Assembly (NCBI GenBank): GCA_937895305.1
Contig: CALAXS010000759.1
Location: 1 to 14,648 of the forward strand
Direction: 5' to 3'
DNA from: an uncultured bacterium
Lineage (GTDB): Bacteria > Hydrogenedentota > Hydrogenedentia > Hydrogenedentales > JAEUWI01
DNA length: 14,648 bases
The notes beneath the pieces were generated by a model. It had not been told where the DNA came from. It saw only the letters and a program-made list of their open reading frames with translations, and made no database searches. The position numbers and the translations under genes are program-made. Position 1 is the first letter of the stretch, and every line of letters begins with the position of its first letter. Positions 13,770 to 14,648 of this stretch are shown piece after piece.

Positions 13770-13799
13770 TAGACAAAGGGAGTCGCTTTATCCTATGGT
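13770..13799 (+). promoter_or_regulatory. possible promoter of the S15-like hydrolase gene
   Basis: TAGACA (13770-13775) and TATGGT (13794-13799) are spaced by 18 bases and lie 25 bases before the ATG. Matches to consensus are moderate, so this is a tentative call. No convincing promoter for the divergent permease is seen in the same gap. Confidence 0.25.
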
Positions 13800-13823
13800 G
13801 AGGTTTAATCCGGAGAGCTGACC

Positions 13824-14648
13824 ATGTATAAATCCTGTAAAACATTTCTGGTTCTTGCATTGCTTTGTGCACTTCCATCCGTCGCTGCGGATGCGGAGCG
13901 CCATATCCTGACCATGTTGCCCATGGAAGACGGTACCAAGTTGGCAACGGAGGTGTGGATGCCAGAAAAAGGCGAAGGGCCCTGGCCCGTTGTGCTGTGT
14001 CGCAGTACCTATAGCCGTCCAGCGGGTTTTGTGAAAGACTTCGTGAAGCGCGGCTATGTGGGTGTGATTCAGGATATTCGTGGCATGCACGACAGCGAAG
14101 GCAAGCCTCGTGTCTTCTACTCCGAAGGCTGGCGCGAAGGTTTTCAGGATGGCCCGGCGACCGTGGACTGGATTCTGGCGCAACCCTGGTGCGATGGGAA
14201 GGTCGCTACCTTTGGCGGGTCTGCCCTGGGAATCACACAAATTCTCCTGGCCCCGGCGACACAGAATTTAACGGCGCAGGTGATCACCGTCGCGCCAGAT
14301 CGGCTGTATGGTTATGTGAGTTATCAAGGCGGCGTATTGCGCAAATCCATGGTGGAAGGCTGGATGACTGCCATTCAGCAGCCCCACATGATCCCGGAAT
14401 ACAAGACCCACACCCTGGACGACGACTACTGGTCCTACTACAACAGCTCTGCACGCGCCAGGGACATTACTGCGCCTACCGTATTTGTGGGTGGGTGGTA
14501 CGATATTTTTCAGCAGGGCACCCTGGATGCCTTCAGGGCATGGGAAGAGGATGGGGGCGAGAGTGCCAAAGGTCAGAATTATCTGATTATGAACTGGGCG
14601 GCCCATGGCCCGGACAAGAGCCCTGATTATGCATTTCCAGAGAACCGC
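13824..14648 (+). CDS. secreted CocE/NonD-type hydrolase (S15-like), 5' part
   Basis: The frame from ATG 13824 stays open to the right edge, giving 275 residues of an incomplete protein. A signal peptide covers about residues 1-22 (ALPSVAA). The catalytic triad of the X-Pro dipeptidyl-peptidase/CocE alpha/beta hydrolase family can be placed: S133 in GGSALG, D227 in GGWYD and H261 in AAHG. YVGVIQDIRGMHDSEG and the following GWREGFQDGPATVDW are also typical. Family members cleave acyl esters, cephalosporin or glutaryl side chains, or Xaa-Pro dipeptides; which of these applies is open. The C-terminal jelly-roll domain should lie beyond the window. GGAGAG (13812-13817) is the SD. It is divergent from the ABC permease. 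Confidence 0.88.
   Translation, partial: MYKSCKTFLVLALLCALPSVAADAERHILTMLPMEDGTKLATEVWMPEKGEGPWPVVLCRSTYSRPAGFVKDFVKRGYVGVIQDIRGMHDSEGKPRVFYSEGWREGFQDGPATVDWILAQPWCDGKVATFGGSALGITQILLAPATQNLTAQVITVAPDRLYGYVSYQGGVLRKSMVEGWMTAIQQPHMIPEYKTHTLDDDYWSYYNSSARARDITAPTVFVGGWYDIFQQGTLDAFRAWEEDGGESAKGQNYLIMNWAAHGPDKSPDYAFPENR

Overview
The window reads as chromosomal DNA of a Gram-negative, free-living heterotroph with strong Shine-Dalgarno (SD) sites and a GC content that looks like the low-to-mid 50s by eye. No rRNA or taxon marker is present. The mix of a secreted formylglycine-type sulfatase, a DUF1800/DUF1501 pair, a RicT/PSP1 protein outside an obvious Firmicute setting and a CocE-type secreted hydrolase would suit the Planctomycetota-Verrucomicrobiota-Lentisphaerota group or Hydrogenedentota-like bacteria. 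That placement is inference only.

Left part (1-2830, + strand). The 3' end of a TPR-protein gene is followed by a well-formed sigma-70-type promoter and a structured leader of about 170 nt that ends in an intrinsic terminator (attenuator). Then comes the translation operon infC-rpmI-rplT. infC appears to start at a rare AUC codon seven bases after a strong SD, and the infC-rpmI gap holds a hairpin where L20 autoregulation would be expected. hisA follows rplT by two bases and the unit closes with a strong terminator.

Centre (2915-8546, + strand). A tightly packed housekeeping operon holds tyrA, tmk, holB, a RicT/PSP1 gene and tatD, with ATGA or TAATG overlaps or short gaps, and a secreted sulfatase 18 bases behind tatD. 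The next 180 bases show coding character that switches frame. They precede a 191-aa protein made of an N-terminal zinc ribbon and four glycine-rich membrane segments.

Convergent junction (9287-9562). A 161-bp imperfect foldback element with 35-nt ends flanked by TA, and a terminator serving the minus strand, separate the + genes from the - genes.

Right part (9563-14648). On the minus strand lie a DUF1800 gene and a Tat-exported DUF1501 gene, in that transcription order and behind a clear TATAAT box, plus an RbsC-type sugar ABC permease with no visible partners. Divergent from the permease, on the + strand, a secreted CocE/NonD-type (peptidase S15-like) alpha/beta hydrolase runs off the right edge.

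No defence system, CRISPR array, tRNA, rRNA or transposase gene was seen. The strongest candidates for something new are the foldback element, the infC leader with its AUC start, and the uncharacterised zinc-ribbon membrane protein.
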